Positions 22,154-32,089 of a stretch of 64,000 bases of DNA are shown in pieces. The position numbers were made by a program, and so were the translations under genes. How positions within the stretch are numbered: the first letter of the stretch is position 1; every line of letters begins with the position of its first letter. The notes beneath the pieces are model-generated. The model was not told the origin of the DNA, made no database searches, and saw nothing but the letters and a program-made list of their open reading frames with translations. This stretch comes from Zygnema cylindricum (Eukaryota > Streptophyta > Zygnematophyceae > Zygnematales > Zygnemataceae): contig JBBHKE010003409.1 of assembly GCA_037447655.1 (NCBI GenBank), positions 1-64,000 of the forward strand, written 5' to 3'.

Positions 22154-23311
22154 TTGAACATGGAGTTGAGCGTATGGAAGGAACAAGTTACCGTCTCAGA
22201 CCCTGAGGATCCGGAAAGAACAAAAGTGGTGGTCCCCTTGGATTTGTGGAACCGGGGAAAAACGACTGTTCCGGTGTCTGAATGCTATCCTGTCTACTCT
22301 GCCTCAACCCCCTCGGAGCTGTTCAAATACTCTAACGATATCGCTGATTCTATCTAGCAATTCCCTATTTCCAAGCGGTGGGAAAGGGAGTATCAGAACC
22401 GATTGGTAAAGATGGCCACACTACGGCGGGAAGTGGACAGGAGCTTGGCTGCAATTTCACTCGGAGCAGCAAAAGTCCCTCGGGTGGAACTTCCAACGGT
22501 TCTTAACAAAGGGAAAGACTTTAATCGACAAGTGGTGACATTACAAATCCCGCTTTCAGGACTTAGGATTCTATCCCTATTTTCTGGCATTAGTTCCGAT
22601 CTAGAAGCCGTCCTGAAAGCTGGATATCAAATAGAAACTTACTCGGCAGTCGAGATTGACCCGGACGCCCGTGCAGTCAGTGAGTATCGCCTGCAACAGC
22701 TGCACCAACTTTACCCACAGCAACTCCCGGTGTCCGCCATGTCTAACTCTCATCGCACGCTTCCCCAGAATGTGGATAATATCACAAATTCCCATTTGGA
22801 AAAGCTCGGAAGGGTAGACCTGGTGGTCGCTGGATAGCCATGCCAGGGGTATTCGTTAGCAGGACAGGGCCGAGGACACCAGGACGACCGTAGCAGAACT
22901 TTCATTCAAATGACCAGACTAATAACAGGGTTACAGGAACGCTAGGACACACCAGTGGGGTATGTCTTGGAGAACGTTCACCCCACAGATGATAAGAGAA
23001 AACAGGTGGTCAACAGCTGGAACCAAGTGACCAAGGTTCTAGGGACTCCCATAGTTTTTGATGCAGCTCAGATCGGATCAAGAGCCCACAGAGTTCGGGC
23101 ATATTGGACCAACTTGGTTCCTCTTCCAATCCTCCAACAGCTGTTGAGAACACAGGTTACGGATCCCAACATCACGGTCCAACAGATCCTCGGACTGGGG
23201 CGAATGGCCACACCGGTGATCACAGCCGACAAAGCACCCTTCTTCTGTTGTAATAAGCCTGGGTATCCACGGAGGGCCCTACCAACTCTGGTACCTTTCC
23301 TAACAGCCACG
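22154..23311 (+). pseudogene. Gypsy 1 DNMT3-like methyltransferase, N-terminal two thirds
   Basis: In the same frame as the protease and separated from it only by stops (22145, 22355). Motif I is LRILSLFSGISSDLE (about 22559-22603), with VEIDPDARA after it. Motif IV is DLVVAG, stop, PCQGYS (22817-22855): the stop at 22835 stands where Trp is expected, and the catalytic Cys is intact. A GRGHQDDRSRTFIQM stretch, then motif VI GYVLENVH (about 22961-22984) and motif VIII RAHRVRAYWTNL (about 23084-23119) follow. AHR-R-WTNL resembles the AHRARYFWGNL box of DNMT3. Motifs run in canonical order, unlike plant DRM enzymes. It transfers methyl from AdoMet to cytosine C5. Interrupted at 23312 by copia A1; the frame shifts by one near 23290. 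Confidence 0.88.
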
Positions 23312-23316
23312 CTTAT
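23312..23316. repeat. Probable target-site duplication, left of copia A1
   Basis: 'cttat' here faces 'cttac' at 29765-29769: four of five bases match, consistent with one later change. Confidence 0.65.
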
Positions 23317-24364
23317 TGAAACTCTGAGACCTCCATAAGTCCTCAGAGTAGACAGCTTCCAAGAAGCCTCTAGGATAATCCTGACCCCTTTGTGTTCCAG
23401 CAAAAATAACTACCACACTGGCAGACAAAAACCCTAACCACCTCCACCCCTGTAAAGGCAAGACTCCTTTGAGTTGGTAACAAAAAGAATCTCTGAATTT
23501 GCTCCCCTGAGTAGTAAGTTATGGAGGGTCAAAGTTGACCTTTTGTACTGAAGCTCTCTGGGAGAGGGGGTCCTATCTTCTAATTTTTCTAAGTCCTATC
23601 TCTCTCACAGACTCTATCTATTGATGTACGGAACCAATCAGAATTGAGTTCCGTACGCAAAAGTACAGCTGCCGGTGTACTTTATGTACGGACATTGTAC
23701 GACATGGCCAAAATGTCGACACATGTCAAATCCGAATTCGGAGCCATAATCTCCGGAGATTCCACAATCCAACGGAATTTCGCCACGCGTCATCCGATGT
23801 GGCGATGGCCACAAACCGCCAAAATCTTCCTCTGCGATCTCGGCGCTAATCCTGGCCGTCCGATTAAATTCGGATTTAATCGTGGCCGTAATAAATACAT
23901 GTTCGGTATTTGTTTCATTTACGAAACAAATGCGCGGTACTGATTATGTCCGTACCGTAAGTCGTGCATTATGTATTACTGGATCTATGTATCCCGTAAT
24001 TCATTACAGTTAAATGGTTTATCGTACGTATACATATTTAAATTAATATCAAACTATATACTACGTAACACTACCGCTAGACTTAACGGCTAAGGCTACC
24101 GGCTATTTCCTGTCTGCCGGCCGGCAGGTACAAGGATCAAATCCTGCCGCCGGCACATACCTTTTAAATAAATAAATAAACCCTAATATAAAATTCCCGT
24201 AAACCTCAGGATAGCCAAGGTAGCCATGGCTCTAGCTTCCTCTCCGATTTCTCAGTGACTGCGACAAGTTTGAGAGTTGGAGAGAGAAGTTAGAGATAGA
24301 CTGCCTCGACTTCTATATTTCTTCTCAGACCTAGAAAATACTAATAAAAACATTAGTTTCTACA
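23317..24364 (-). repeat. Copia A1 3' LTR
   Basis: Plus strand TGAAACTC to TTTCTACA. Contains a terminal hairpin (23322-23348) and a tRNA-like module (24079-24153). Confidence 0.9.
24079..24153 (+). other. tRNA-like module in LTR
   Basis: A-box-like 'gacttaacggctaaggct' and B-box-like 'ggatcaaatcc', antisense to the element. Confidence 0.45.
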
Positions 24365-24378
24365 CTCCCCTTATTTTC
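24365..24378 (-). promoter_or_regulatory. Polypurine tract of copia A1
   Basis: On the minus strand 'aaaataaggggag' directly precedes the LTR start TGTAGAAAC. It primes plus-strand DNA synthesis. The same tract is seen at 42195-42208 and in variant form at 62946-62958. Confidence 0.85.
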
Positions 24379-25292
24379 TAGTCAATCTTTAATTTCAGAC
24401 CACACTTCTCCCTGCAAAAAATTAGCTTAGGGGAAGGCACAGGTTTGGTCATCATATTTGCTACCATTTCACTATCTGGTCTGTACTCTAAACTGATTAT
24501 TTTGTTTTCTACTTTCTCTCTAACAAAGCTGAGTCTGATGTCCATGTGTTTGGCTTTAAAATGGTGTTTAGGATTGGCAGAAATAGCGATTGCTGCCTGA
24601 TTATCACAAAATATTTTCTGCACACCACTCTTAAGGTGACCAAGCTCACCAAGCAAAGACTTGACCCACATCAATTCTTTTACAGCAGAGCAAGAGGCCA
24701 TATACTCAACCTCCATGGTGGACAGAGCAATAACCTTTTGCTGTTTGCTACTCCAACAGCAAGCCCCATCACCCACATATAATACATATCCATAAGTACA
24801 TCTCCTCATCGGAGCATCACCATAACTGGCATCACTCCAAGTAGTGATGTCAGTATTCTCCCCACCCAAATGCAACCATAGATCTCTAGTTCCTACCAAA
24901 TATCTAAGGACTCTCTTAGCTGCCTCCCAGTCCTTCTTAGTGGGAGCATTTAGACTTCTACTCAGCACTCCTACAGCTGCAGCTAAATCTGGCCGGGTAC
25001 AATTCATAAAATAGATTAGACTTCCCACTACTTGCCTGTAAGGAATAGTCTGCATGAACTTCTGTTCATCAGGAGATAATTCCTCGTCTAAGACTATGAC
25101 TCCTTCTTCCTCACTCCCCTCACTTCCCTTCTTGAACTCCATTAGAGTTGTACAACTATTAGCTTTATCCATTTGAAATTTTTCAAGCATGTTCCCTATT
25201 GCTTCCTTTTGAGTCAATCTTATAATTTTCCTTTTTCGGTCTCTCTCTACTTCAATTCCCAAAATATATCTTGCTTCTCTCATATCCATCAT
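24378..25292 (-). pseudogene. Copia A1 RT end and RNase H
   Basis: Open for 304 codons. Starts in the post-catalytic RT region (EARYILGIEVERD, TQKEAIGNMLEKF), then TIPYRQVVGSLIYFMNCTRP, and the RNase H domain (DASYGDAPMRRCTYGYVLYV, CCWSSKQQKVIALSTMEVEY, SAVKELMWVKSL, FCDNQAAIAIS, KHMDIRLSFVREKV). It ends next to the polypurine tract. The best preserved part of the element; the full Pol is broken upstream. Confidence 0.88.
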
Positions 25293-25304
25293 TTCAAATC
25301 TCCC

Positions 25305-25879
25305 CTTAATATCGGTTTTCAGTTTTTGTTAATTTTTTCCATTGATTTACTTAATACAAGCAAATCATCAACATAAATTGCAATAAATATCAAACCTTCC
25401 TCATCTTCGAAAACATAGATTGAGTGATTTGAGCTGATCCGAATTTTGCAGACCGGTAAGAAACTCATCAAGCTTCTTATTCCATTGTCGAGGTGCCTGT
25501 TTTAAACCATAAAGAGATTTAATCAGCCGGCATACCTTACTCTCCTCTCCTTCCTCCACAAAACCTTCGGGTTGTCGCATGAAGATCTCCTCTTCCAATT
25601 CTCCATGCAAAAAGGCTGTCTTGATGTCCATCTGATGCACTTCCATGTCTTCCGCCGCTGCTAAACTGAGAAGTATGCGGACGGAGGGAAATCTGACCAC
25701 CGGGGCAAAGGTTTCCTCGTAGCAATTCCTTCCTTTTGTGTAAATCCCTTTGCCACTAATCTGGCGTTGTAGCGTTCGATTGTGTTATCTGGGTTCAGTT
25801 TTAATTTGAAAACCCACTTACAACCGATTGGTTTTCGGTTAGGTGGACAGTCCACCAGCTCCCAAGTATTGGCTGCCAT
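25305..25879 (-). pseudogene. Copia A1 reverse transcriptase core
   Basis: From the N-terminal RT block (ANTWELVDCP, IGCKWVFKLKLN, about 25879-25790) through VRFPSVRILLSLAAAEDME, HQMDIKTAFLHGELEEEIF and LYGLKQAPRQWNKKLDEF to the YVDD catalytic box (about 25345-25372). The frame shifts near 25720 and near 25430. Copies cDNA from element RNA when intact. Confidence 0.85.
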
Positions 25880-25882
25880 GAT

Positions 25883-26605
25883 TCAAGCCATCTCCTCATT
25901 GTTGGCTGTCTTCCACCGGTTTCTTTCTAGACAAGTCATCGCCTCTCCATAAGTTTGAGGTTCATCTTGATGAGATAGTTTAGTTACCTTGTTATTAAAC
26001 TGTTTTTCTTGCAGTCTTTTGCTACTTCTCCTCTCCCCCTCAAAATCTGAGGCCAGAATAGATGGTTCTCGTGGATTCTTTCGAACAAACTCGGCTTCTC
26101 CCCTATCCCTTGATTCCGAATCAATTTCTACCACGTCTTGCGCTTCGAGTAGAGTTGTCACTGGAGTTTCCACAGCCGAGTCATTTTCGGTCTGATTTGT
26201 TCCTGCAAGAATGTCATCTTCTCTAAAACCTGGATAGTTAGGAAGCTCAAAGTCATCGGAATTTTCTGACTCAAATCTGATTTTTACTGACTTCGTATAT
26301 TTGAAGGGATCCACAGACTTGCCTTCATCCATAACTACTAGATGCTTTACTAAGATTATATCTTCCCTTTTTAGATCATAAACTCTATATCCTTTAACAT
26401 CTTCATCATATCCTAATAAGTATCCCGGTTTTCCTTTATGATCTAGCTTCCAATTGGACCGATCAGTATCTAGACTGAACACTTGACTGCCGAAAACCTT
26501 TAAGTGAGATATGTCTGGTTTCCGGCCTGTCCATCTCTCATAAGGTGTTTGATCTCTTATAGCTGAAGTAAGAACTCTATTCTTGAGGTAATTAGCACAG
26601 TTCAT
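25883..26605 (-). pseudogene. Copia A1 integrase C-terminal domain and linker
   Basis: Starts M-N-C-A-N-Y-L-K-N-R-V, continues PYERWTGRKPDISHLKVFGS and KPGYLLGYDEDVKGYRVYD (the conserved GKGY region of copia integrases), then a charged linker and EPQTYGEAM before RT. Separated from the catalytic core by a stop at about 26642 and from RT by a stop at 25880. Confidence 0.85.
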
Positions 26606-26641
26606 TGCTTCTGCCCAAAACCTTTTCCCTATCTTTTTATC

Positions 26642-27673
26642 TTACAACATACTTCTAGCACTATCACTTAGTGTTCTATTTAACCTTTCAGCTACCCCAT
26701 TCTGTTCCGGATTTTTTGGAACTGTCTTTTGGTGTTGAACCCCATCTTCCCTCAGAAAATCCTCAAACTGGTTAGAAGTATACTCTCCACCATTGTCACT
26801 CCTTACTCTCTTGATTGGAGTTTCATGGAGTTTTTCGCTCCATGCTTTATATTGTCTAAAACAATCCTCAGCTTCGGACTTGTTTTTCAAAAAATATACC
26901 CGGGAATACCGAGACCAATCATCAATTATAGTCATCATAAATCTCTTCCCCCCCGGTGAGGGCACTTTAGCCGGTCCCCAAATATCTGTGTGTACTAGAT
27001 CTAGAATTTTTTCTCCCTTATAGGTGGCTGGCTTAGGAAAGGGTAATCTGTGTGCTTTACCTTGAGCACATCCACTACAATCACTTATATCATCACTCTC
27101 ACTGAACTGAATCCCTTCCACCACTCCCATCTTTTTCATCTCTCTTAACTTATCTAGATTCACATGCCCAAGCCACTTATGCCACATCATAATATCATGA
27201 ACACCAGCATAATAAAGTTTCTTCTTTTCATTACTTAAGATCAGCCTAAACATCCCATGGCTACCTTTCTCAGCAATGAAATAGACATCATCCTCAAAAC
27301 TAGCAGTAAAGACTCCTTCCCTAGTGCTAGTAAAAAAACCCTTATCATCTAATACTGATGTAGAGATAAGATTTTTGTTCAGCTCCGGAATAAACAATAC
27401 ATCGGAGAATGTTAATATGGATGTCTTTCTTTCTACTAACACTTTTAGATCTACCGATCCTACAAGAGTAGTGGTGACTATCCTCCCATCCCCGTACTCT
27501 ATCTCTACGGTGGGAATCTTTCTTATCTTAGTAAACAGGTGTCTATCCTTACACATGTGCATGGAGGCACCTGAATCTACAATCCAGCCTGCTTCACTTT
27601 TCAATCCACCGTAAACACATTTCTGCCTTCGTGGAATTTTGACCTCGTTTTTCGCCTCCAACTCCTCATCCAA
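26642..27673 (-). pseudogene. Copia A1 protease and integrase core
   Basis: 343 open codons. Protease site WIVDSGASMHMCKDRHLF at about residues 30-47. Pre-integrase zinc block MWHKWLGHVNLDKLREM with CSGCAQGKAH. Integrase core: HTDIWGP (first Asp), RSDNGGEYTSNQFEDF (second Asp) and EQNGVAERLNRTL (Glu), all three catalytic residues present. Ends at a stop where other copies read Leu-Ser-Asp-Lys-Lys. Confidence 0.9.
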
Positions 27674-27689
27674 AAGGCGCTCATCGTCC

Positions 27690-28665
27690 TCGTCCTCGGA
27701 TTCCGCCTCAAGTACCTGTGTGACAAGGGCCTTTTTCTTTCCTCTCGGGGTACCACCGGTCTGCCCTTTTTTTTTACCGAAGCTCGGTTAGCTTAGTGCA
27801 CTCTGCCATATAGTGCCTTGGTTTCTTACAAAAATGACATAAACCTTTGGGAGCCCTTTGTTCGAACTCGTCGGCCTGTTTTTTCTGCTCCCTACCCCCA
27901 TAGTTTCTGACCGGTTTTCGGGAATCTCTGTTCCTCTAATCAGTTGCTATTGCCAAGGCTTGGCCACTCTTTCCTCCCCTTCGGATCTCAATTGTATTCT
28001 CTTGAACGAGAATCATCCCTACCACTGAGTTCCATATCCACCTTGAGTCAGGCAAGTCCTGCACACGGTAAACTATGTTCACGAACTCATCAGGTAACTT
28101 CATCAGTAAACAGTTAACCTTTTCTTTTTCACTAAAATCTTTTCCCGCACTCTCTAGCTCCATGAAGAGTGTAGCAAGCTCATTGCAAAAATCCAACATA
28201 TTTCCCCCTTTGTATACATACTCCTTAACTTTCTGATCAGCCAACTGTTGTTGCTGAATCGTACCACTTCGGTACATCTCTATGAGAGCCATCCAAAGAT
28301 CGGATGCCCTTTCTACCTGCAAATGAGGACATGCAAGTCCTTGAGTGAGATGGCGTAGGATGAAGTGTTTTGCCGCCATATTGTTAAAGTCCCAGGTTTT
28401 AGTATCATTCTCCTCATTCCTCGGAATAGGTGACATAAATGTCGAACCAGTTGCTATTGGTGTGATCGTCTCCTTCTCCTTTCCTTTGTCCACCACCTCT
28501 CATTTTTTTGTTTCCTACGTTGAAGGTGGATCCTCTTTCCTGGTGAATCTGGTTCCTCGAAACACTAAAGGAATTCGAAGACTTGATGGACGCCCCAACC
28601 GTCCACCAATATCCCCCAAAACCATTTTTCGCATAGAGCTCCTATCATCATACTTTCCCAGTATA
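27690..28665 (-). pseudogene. Copia A1 gag
   Basis: N-terminal MMIGALCEK-like start at about 28650, then the open part 28496-27936 with a DUF4219/UBN2-type gag (KTWDFNNMAAKHFILRHLT, ERASDLWMALIEMYRSGT, GNMLDFCNELATLFMEL). After a stop comes a CCHC knuckle, C-H-F-C-x4-H-x4-C (about 27810-27850). A frameshift at the T-run near 27767-27775 separates it from the protease. Confidence 0.85.
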
Positions 28666-28700
28666 TGAAGCTAGTTCCATTAAATATTGGTACCCTAGAG

Positions 28701-28715
28701 GGTGGGCCCATAACC
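28701..28715 (-). promoter_or_regulatory. Primer-binding site, initiator tRNA-Met internal type
   Basis: On the minus strand GGTTATGGGCCCACC directly abuts the 5' LTR. It is complementary to GGTGGGCCCATAACC, the anticodon stem-loop of plant initiator tRNA-Met (remembered sequence), rather than to its 3' end. This implies half-tRNA priming as in Drosophila copia. Confidence 0.8.
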
Positions 28716-29764
28716 TGAAACTCTGAGACCTCCATAAGTCCTCAGAGTAGACAGCTTCCAAGAAGCCTCTAGGATAATCCTGACCCATTTGTGTTTCAGC
28801 AAAAATAACTGCCACCCTGGCAGAAAAAAACCCTGACCACCTGCACCCTTTTGAAGGCAAGACTCCCCTGAGTCGATAGCAAAAAGAATCTCTGAATTTG
28901 CTCCCCTGAGCAGTAAGTTATGGAGGGTCAAAGTTGACCTTTTGTACAGAAGCTCTCTGAAGAGAGGCTCCTATCTTCTAATTTTTTCTAAGTCCTATCT
29001 CTCTCACAGACTCTATCTATTGATGTACGGAACCAATCAGAATTGAGTTTCGTACGCAAAAGTACAGCTGCAGGTGTACTTTAGGTACGGACATTGTACG
29101 ACATGGCCAAAATGTCGACACATGTCAAATCCGGATTCGGAGCCATAATCTCCGGAGATTCCACAATCCAACGGAATTTCGCCACGCGTCATCCGATGTG
29201 GCGATGGCCACAAACCGCCGAAATCTTCCTCCGCGATCTCGGCGCTAATCCCAGCTGTCCGATTAAATTCCGATGTAATCGTAGCCGTAATAAATACATG
29301 CGCGGTATTTGTTTCATTTACGAAACAAATGCGCGGTACTGATTTATGTCCGTACCGTAAGTCGTACATTATATATTACTGGATCTATGTATCCCGTAAT
29401 TCATTTCAGTTAAATGGATTATCGCACGTATACATATTTAAATAAATATCAAACTATATGCTAAGTAACACTACCGCTAGACTTAACACCTAAGGCTACC
29501 GGCTATTACCTGTCTGCCGGCCGGTAGGTACAAGGATCAAATCCTGCCGCCGGCACATACCTTTTAAATAAATAAATAAACCCTAATATAAAATTCCCGT
29601 AAACCTCAGGATAGCCAAGGTAGCCATGGCTCTAGCTTCCTCTCCAATTTCTCAGTGACTGCGACAAGTTTGAGAGTTGAAGAGAGAAGTTAGAGATAGA
29701 CTGCCTCGACTTCTATATTTCTTTTCAGACCTAGAAAATACTAATAAAACCATTAGTTTCTACA
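28716..29764 (-). repeat. Copia A1 5' LTR
   Basis: Plus strand TGAAACTC to TTTCTACA; aligns end to end with 23317-24364. Carries a second copy of the tRNA-like module (29479-29553). Confidence 0.9.
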
Positions 29765-29969
29765 CTTACCGGAAAGTCGCACCAGGAATGATCTTTGACA
29801 GTACAACAGCCACGTGGACAGCACCAAATATTACAGAACGGGAACAAGCAATGGGGTTTCAACAGAGAACCACAGCTGCGCCAAGGGTATCGGCCTCAAA
29901 AAGGTGTTGTTTAATCGGACAGAGCATGGATTTAAATCCAATTTCCTGGGTGTTGAAACATTCTCTGTC
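29765..29969 (+). pseudogene. Gypsy 1 DNMT3-like methyltransferase, C-terminal part
   Basis: Continuation of the methyltransferase after copia A1: YRKVAPGMIFD, WTAPNITEREQAMGF (motif IX), then RVSASKRCCLIGQSMD and ISWVL (motif X). It corresponds closely to the end of the gypsy 2 enzyme (TERELLMRF, RCTLLGR, LSFVL). With the left part this gives a near-complete catalytic domain, now split by 6.4 kb. Confidence 0.85.
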
Positions 29970-31760
29970 ATTCTCAAGCCTTCAGTCTTCACAATCACGG
30001 ACAACATACCTTCAAGCTCCACAGTTGTTGGCCATGCAAGCAACTCTAAAGCTCGAGGGGGGGAGAGAGACAAGGAGAAGGAGAAACAAATTCACATTCA
30101 CCAAATTCCCAGGAACTTCCTCAATGGGGGGGAGCAATGGCACACTAAACCCAGGAGTTTCCCTAGTGGGGGGGGGCGGAGTCTCAGAACGGACAGCTTA
30201 GAGGAAGTTGTCAGCAGCCGCGTTTTAACAGCCGAACAAGGGACCGACCCACAGGAAGAGCTGACCTTCGACATCTCTCTCTTGGGTAGACCACCGGAAG
30301 CATTGGCGGCAGTGGAATGCAGGAAGATGGACTGGACTTTAGGTGAACAGCTAGATCTACAGTAGAAGGCCCGGCTCTCCAAGCTGTTAGAAGAGAACGG
30401 ACAGGTGTTCGCCTGGTCTGACACCGATGTAGGGATCTATAAAGGGACTCCTTTTCGGATTGACTTGATCGACGAGACGGCTTCTGTTTGGCAGAAACAG
30501 TACCCTTTCAGTTTCAAGGAGAAGGAGTTCATCACTTCAAAGGTGCAGACTTTGGTGGAAGCTGGGCTGGTTCAGGAGAGTAGAGGACTACATGGGTTTG
30601 CCTCACCAACCGTGCTTCCGCCAAAGAAAGACTCCTTTGGAAAAACTGTAGATTTCCGGATGTGTGGGGACTATCGGATGCTCAACGCGGCAACTGTCTC
30701 CGACCGTTATCATATGCCTACCCCGGAAGAGATCTTCGACTCTCTTGCTGGGGCCACCATTTACTCCACTTTGGATATGAAAAATGGATTCCACCAGATT
30801 GCAATGGAGCCGAAACACCGAGAGATGACTGCTTTTTGGGTCGGATCCAGGCTATATGAATGGCTGTACATACCATTTGGCCTCAAGAATGCACCTGCCA
30901 AATTCCAACGGGCCATGGACGAGGCTCTCTGAGGAATTGATTTCGCACGGTGTTATATCGACGATGTTATCATTTTCTCTAAGACATTCGAAGAACACTT
31001 GGAGCACATACAGACCGTTCTCCAGGCACTCCAAGCAGCGGGCTTGAAGTGTCACCCGGGGAAGGGCATCTTTGGGGTGCAGAAAATTATTTATCTGGGT
31101 CATGAGGTGACTCCCGGGACAGTGGGTCCCCACATGGTTAAGGTGGCAGCCCTAGATGCTCTTCCACCCCCGCAGGACATTTCTGCTCTTCGTACTTTCC
31201 TGGGCCTTGCCAACTATTACCGGCGGTTTATTCCTGAATTCAGTAGCCACGCTCAGCCATTGAACCAATTGTTGCGAAAGGACCAGGAGTGGCAGTGGAA
31301 GGAAGAACAGCAGATAGCGTTCCAATTCCTGAAGGATTCCCTCAAACAGCATCCTGTGCTCCGGATGCCCGATCACCAGCGGCCTTTTCTCCTTTATACA
31401 GATTGGAGCAGGTTCGGATTGGGAGCAGTTTTGGCTCAATTGGACGATGCAGGGGCTGAGTATGTAGTGGCCTACGCAAGCCGGAGTAATAAGAGAGCCG
31501 AGGGGAATTACAGCAGTTACCATGGGGAATTACTCGCCGCGGTTTGGGCCATCCAGCACTTCCGGCCTTACCTCTATGGAGTACACTTACCCTTATAACG
31601 GATCACCAGCCCCTTAAATGGATCATGGAGAACAGTAAGTTGACTGGAAAGCTGGCCAGATGGGTTCTCATCTTGCAGGAATATGATTTCAGCATCATCC
31701 ATAGAGCCGGGGAGATTCATGGGAATGCTGACGGACTCAGCAGGAATCCGGACCCTTCAA
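29970..31760 (+). pseudogene. Gypsy 1 reverse transcriptase and RNase H
   Basis: After a low-complexity linker (about 29970-30180) the RT runs in one frame from about 30240 with stops at 30361 and 30930. RT motifs: KEKEFITSKVQTLVEAG, DFRMCGDYRMLN, YSTLDMKNGFHQI, FGLKNAPAKFQRAMD and the catalytic YIDDVIIFS (about 30957-30983). The thumb (TFLGLANYYRRFIPEF, about 31191-31238) and an RNase H with LLYTDWSRFGLGAVLAQ, YHGELLAAVWAIQHFRPYL and ITDHQPLKWIM follow. A one-base loss at about 31588 shifts the frame within RNase H. Typical Ty3/gypsy RT, which places the element. Confidence 0.9.
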
Positions 31761-32089
31761 CCAGAGACTCTACAGGGGCGCGACATGACAAAGACCCTGA
31801 GCTCAGCTTGGGACTTATCCAGGCTTCCTCCGCTTTTATTTGGCTGCCTCGAGCCGAAGGAGAACTGTCAACTTTTGCTGCAGATGTAGAGGGGCAGGCC
31901 CCCATTGGAGCCAGCCGGAAGGATATATGGAATGACAGCGATTCCCTCCAATCCATCCAGAAGGGCTCTCCTCTATCCCACCTTGCCGGAAGTCAATTGT
32001 CCCGTGTTCAGAACCGAATGGCGGCTTATGAATGGGACCGAGGCATCCTTCTCCGGAAATGGCCGATGGGACGAGGAAAGTGGTTCCTC

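Larger units (their letters stand above)
23317..29764 (-). mobile_element. Copia A1, complete Ty1/copia element
   Basis: A 6.4 kb element on the minus strand, bounded by LTRs of 1048 and 1049 bases, with primer site, gag, protease, integrase, RT, RNase H and polypurine tract in copia order. It is inserted inside the methyltransferase of gypsy 1, whose reading resumes directly at 29765. The two LTRs differ at scattered sites (by eye about 95% identical), so the insertion is not recent. Confidence 0.92.

Noticed and set aside
22403-23338. A host or bacterial-type DNA methyltransferase gene
   Set aside because: In frame with the gypsy protease, followed by gypsy RT after removal of copia A1, and repeated in a second gypsy element; no sign of introns or a separate promoter.
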